Shown: in pieces, positions 7,437 through 9,465 of the stretch
How the letters are laid out: each line of letters starts with the position of its first letter
Position numbering within the stretch: position 1 is the stretch's first letter
Assembly: GCA_041484905.1 (NCBI GenBank)
Contig: JBGPIL010000088.1
Location: 1-9,465 of the forward strand
Length of the DNA stretch: 9,465 bases
Reading direction: 5' to 3'
Source of the DNA: JACQCE01 sp041484905
GTDB lineage: Bacteria > Nitrospirota > Nitrospiria > JACQCE01
Position numbers and translations under genes: made by a program
Notes under the pieces: generated by a model
What the model saw: the letters and a program-made list of their open reading frames with translations, nothing else
What the model was told of the DNA's origin: nothing
Database searches by the model: none

Positions 7437-8480
7437 TCAGGGACGCGGCACGTCCTGCCGGAGATTGACGGTGCGAACGGGGAAGGGAATCTCGATCCCC
7501 TCCCGCTTGAACCGAGCCAGAATCCGCTTGCGCAATTCATGCTGGACGAGCGGTTGGTCTTCAAACGATCGGACCTGGCAGGCCAGGGTAAAGTCCAACG
7601 ACGATTCGCCGAACCCTGGAATGAGTCGAACCATCGGCGGGGGTTCGGCCAGCAACCCCGGAATCGACTGGATCCCAAGGCTGACTTCCTCGACCAACAC
7701 CCGCTCCACTTGGTCGGGATCGGACTGATAGCCAACGCTGACTGGAATCGTCAGGGTCATCCGCGGCTCCGGCAACGAATAATTGGTCACAACGCTCTGG
7801 GCCAGTTTATTGTTGGGGATTACGACCACGGTGTTCGGCGGCATCCGGACGCGGGTCGTCCGCCAGCTGATGTCCATCACGCGCCCCTCCTGCCCCGATT
7901 CCAGTTTCACAAAATCGCCCACCCGGACCGATCGTTCCACGAGGATATGGAGACCGGCGAACAGATTGGAGAGGGTGTCCTGCAGCGCCAGCGCCACGGC
8001 CAGACCACCCACGCCCAGCGCCGTGATCAGCGGGGCGATGGAAATGCCCAGCGTGCCGAGCAGGATCAGAAACCCGATCACCAGCACGACGCCTTTGATG
8101 ATCACCTGCGACAGCCCGCTCACGGGAATCGCGATGCCGGCCCGCTGCACGGACGCGGTCACCAGCTGGGAGGAGACATTGGCCAGAGCGAACGTGACCG
8201 AGAGGATCACGAGCACGTGAATGGCCTTGAACGAATAGGTCACATAGGCCGCCGGGAGCGCCGACGTGCCGATGGCAAAATACAGGCCGATCGCAAGACA
8301 CCAAAAGATCGACGGGTAGCGGAGCGCGGCGATCAACAGATCGTCCATCGTCGTCTCAGTCCGCTGGGCCCAGCGGTGCAGCAGGCGGAACACCACGTGC
8401 CGAACGATCCACGCCGCCGCCGTCACGCCGATGAACACGGCCAGAGAGATCATCACCTGTTTGACCATCGGTTCGGACAT
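7437..8480 (-). CDS. Small-conductance mechanosensitive channel family protein (MscS type)
   Basis: Inner-membrane channel expected to open under membrane tension and release solutes on osmotic downshift. The start at 8480 gives 347 residues beginning MSEPMVKQ, with AGGGAG seven bases upstream; a longer frame to 8579 lacks such a site and reads through a GC hairpin. Hydrophobic segments: about 8-28, 56-76, 86-106, 126-145, and the pore helix at about 148-170. The pore region GVGGLAVALALQDTLSNLFAG (156-176, split over the lining helix and its hinge) has the Gly/Ala packing typical of MscS. The beta domain follows (about 178-235: VRVGDFVKLE, GRVMDISWRTTRVR, IPNNKL), then the cytoplasmic alpha/beta part ending IPFPVRTVNL (331-340). 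Two helices more than E. coli MscS places it among the mid-size relatives. It is convergent with malQ; no functional link to glycogen is evident beyond a loose osmotic one. Confidence 0.93.
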   Translation of the reverse strand: MSEPMVKQVMISLAVFIGVTAAAWIVRHVVFRLLHRWAQRTETTMDDLLIAALRYPSIFWCLAIGLYFAIGTSALPAAYVTYSFKAIHVLVILSVTFALANVSSQLVTASVQRAGIAIPVSGLSQVIIKGVVLVIGFLILLGTLGISIAPLITALGVGGLAVALALQDTLSNLFAGLHILVERSVRVGDFVKLESGQEGRVMDISWRTTRVRMPPNTVVVIPNNKLAQSVVTNYSLPEPRMTLTIPVSVGYQSDPDQVERVLVEEVSLGIQSIPGLLAEPPPMVRLIPGFGESSLDFTLACQVRSFEDQPLVQHELRKRILARFKREGIEIPFPVRTVNLRQDVPRP

Positions 8481-8510
8481 CGAGCCGCTCCCTGTGGGTG
8501 AAATAGATGC

Positions 8511-8528
8511 CCCCGGGTCAGCCCGGGG
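8511..8528. repeat. GC-rich hairpin in the leader of the mscS-type gene
   Basis: CCCCGGG (8511-8517) and CCCGGGG (8522-8528) form a perfect 7-bp stem on a TCAG loop. It lies about 30 bases upstream of the mscS start, beyond its AGGGAG ribosome site. A TATGAT at 8564-8559 on the minus strand could be a -10 box, without a good -35. If it is used, the hairpin would be in the 5' untranslated leader. Confidence 0.55.
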
Positions 8529-8646
8529 TACTGATTGAGACATACTTCGCGCGCAACGATCATATTCACCCCCCTTCAAGGCAGGATTCCCTGCTCAGGT
8601 TGTTCGGGGCAGCTACCCAGCGAGCAACGCGAGCGTGAGGGGGAGG

Positions 8647-8690
8647 CTCCCAAGGCGGGGACAGATTTCAAATCTGTCCCCAGTTGGGAG
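8647..8690. repeat. Long inverted repeat with GGGGACAGATTT arms
   Basis: A near-perfect palindrome. The core arms GGGGACAGATTT (8657-8668) and AAATCTGTCCCC (8670-8681) surround a single C. After short bulges of 3 and 2 bases, outer arms CTCCCAA (8647-8653) and TTGGGAG (8684-8690) also pair. No open reading frame here is believable; the structure dictates the sequence. It resembles dispersed REP-type palindromes found in many GC-rich genomes (recalled, not checked). The rest of 8529-8646 and 8691-8780 shows no gene. Confidence 0.75.
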
Positions 8691-8788
8691 GGGGCGACGC
8701 GAGCCCCTACAATGGTCTCGAATCATACCCCGATCCACAGAGGGAATCAACACGACGGCGTCACGCGTCTGTGTCCAGGCGCCTGTTG

Positions 8789-8932
8789 GGTAGTGGGTCA
8801 GTTTCATGGAAAAATAGGGACACGTCCCAATTTTCTGTGGTCAGTTGCAAAAGTGCATACTCGGCAAAATTGGGACGTGTCCCTATTTTTCACGTGTGGA
8901 GCGTGATGAATGTATGAAACTGGCCCACTACC
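8789..8932. mobile_element. 144-bp MITE-like element with 19-bp TIRs and 8-bp target-site duplication
   Basis: The terminal inverted repeats are GGTAGTGGGTCAGTTTCAT (8789-8807) and its complement at 8914-8932, 18 of 19 matching. They are flanked exactly by the direct repeat GCCTGTTG (8781-8788 and 8933-8940), which reads as an 8-bp target duplication. Inside is a second, perfect 25-bp inverted repeat (8810-8834 with 8866-8890) around a 31-base loop; each arm contains its own GGGAC/GTCCC mini-hairpin and ends outward in TATTTTT. No transposase is encoded, so movement would need an enzyme supplied elsewhere. Several IS families make 8-bp duplications (for example IS1595, ISL3 and IS66); the ends alone do not let me name one. 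The outward T-runs after strong stems make it a plausible two-way terminator. Confidence 0.82.
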
Positions 8933-8937
8933 GCCTG

Positions 8938-8966
8938 TTGACTTGGCTCCCCGCTTCCGGTAGATT
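8938..8966 (+). promoter_or_regulatory. Predicted sigma70-type promoter of the TPR gene
   Basis: TTGACT (8938-8943, 5/6 to TTGACA), a 17-base spacer and TAGATT (8961-8966, 4/6 to TATAAT) form the best -35/-10 pair seen in the window. Transcription would start near 8973, about 35 bases before the ATG at 9008, with GGAG (8996-8999) as ribosome site. The first three bases of the -35 box belong to the right-hand copy of the MITE target duplication. Confidence 0.55.
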
Positions 8967-9007
8967 GGGCGCATTCCGACGCTGTTCTCTCTCCTGGAGA
9001 TGGGCCC

Positions 9008-9427
9008 ATGATCGCCTTCATGCCCGCCATCCTGGCGGCCGGGTTGATGTGGTCGCCGGTCATCGAACAGGATGACGCCACCCGACTCATGGAGCGGGCC
9101 TATGCTTATAACCGGGACGGGATGATTGCCATGTCCAAGGCACGATTTGACGACGCCATCGAGCAGTTTCAAAAAGCCGCCGAACTGGTGCCGGACTACG
9201 GGATCACGCGGCGTGGGTTACGATACACGCCGAATTTCATGATCGGCTGGGCCCACGAAAAGAACGGGCGTGACGAGGAGGCCTGCCGCTCGTTCCGCCG
9301 GTTTCTCGATCTGGCGCCGCACCAATGGCTCGAAGAGGAAAAAGCCGACCACGCCCGCCAGTACCTCGGCCGCCATTGTCCCTCGCTGCAGCAACCGGCC
9401 GGCCCGGACAATGGGTATGGCCTGTAG
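9008..9427 (+). CDS. Small TPR-repeat protein of unknown function, possibly exported
   Basis: The product has 139 residues, with GGAG eight bases before the ATG. The first about 18 residues are hydrophobic (MIAFMPAILAAGLMWSPV), suggesting a signal or anchor segment, though without the usual positive charge at the N-terminus; no lipobox is seen. Two TPR-like helical hairpins follow. The first, at about 35-66, includes RFDDAIEQFQKAAELVPDY (46-64) with the typical Ala/Phe/Pro pattern. The second, at about 75-107, includes HEKNGRDEEACRSFRRFL (83-100) and LAPHQW. The tail (121-139) is Pro/Gly-rich. TPR units mediate protein-protein contacts, so a scaffold or adaptor role is likely, but nothing identifies the partner. 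The gene stands alone after a mobile element and has its own predicted promoter. Bases 9428-9465 after it show nothing recognisable. Confidence 0.82.
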   Translation: MIAFMPAILAAGLMWSPVIEQDDATRLMERAYAYNRDGMIAMSKARFDDAIEQFQKAAELVPDYGITRRGLRYTPNFMIGWAHEKNGRDEEACRSFRRFLDLAPHQWLEEEKADHARQYLGRHCPSLQQPAGPDNGYGL

Positions 9428-9465
9428 CACACAACGGCACGGCGGCGAGGCGCACGCGTAGACCC

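Noticed and set aside
8535..8906. 123-codon plus-strand frame containing TDFKSVP
   Set aside because: The peptide is simply the GGGGACAGATTT palindrome and part of the MITE read as protein; no ribosome site and no domain.
8804..9172. 122-codon minus-strand frame
   Set aside because: It begins inside the TPR gene and ends in the MITE inverted repeats; no recognisable family.

Overview
The window is a GC-rich bacterial chromosome segment built around a glycogen (alpha-1,4/1,6-glucan) metabolism cluster. It is followed by a small mechanosensitive channel gene and a TPR-protein gene, and the spaces between genes are full of repeats. The composition, the single-CBM48 form of the branching enzyme and the style of the intergenic repeats would fit an environmental Gram-negative lineage such as Nitrospirota. 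That assignment is an impression only; no marker gene in the window fixes the taxon.

Layout. Bases 1-1136 (minus strand) hold the 5' 378 codons of a glycogen synthase, glgA, which runs off the left edge. A 91-bp divergent intergenic region separates it from glgB (branching enzyme, 1228-3195). Four bases after glgB comes glgX (debranching enzyme, 3200-5386). A 241-bp gap follows, mostly filled by a structured, TIR-flanked repeat (5428-5624) that ends three bases before the ATG of malQ (4-alpha-glucanotransferase, 5628-7136). The 300-bp gap between malQ and the convergent mscS-type gene holds two diverged copies of a hairpin-bearing repeat. The mscS-type gene (7437-8480, minus) is followed by a 527-bp gap. 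This gap contains a GC-rich hairpin, a GGGGACAGATTT palindrome and a 144-bp MITE-like element with an 8-bp target duplication. The MITE abuts a good sigma70-type promoter for the last gene, a short TPR protein (9008-9427).

How the genes work together. GlgA elongates alpha-1,4 chains from a sugar nucleotide and GlgB adds alpha-1,6 branches. GlgX removes short branches from the trimmed polymer, and MalQ disproportionates the released malto-oligosaccharides. All catalytic residues visible in GlgB, GlgX and MalQ are intact, so the cluster looks functional. The sugar-nucleotide synthase (glgC) and phosphorylase (glgP) are not in this window.

No convincing new protein system is present. The points worth a second look are intergenic: a mobile element fused to the malQ start, a repeat pair whose stems differ by a paired change, and a precisely bounded MITE whose target duplication overlaps a promoter -35 box.
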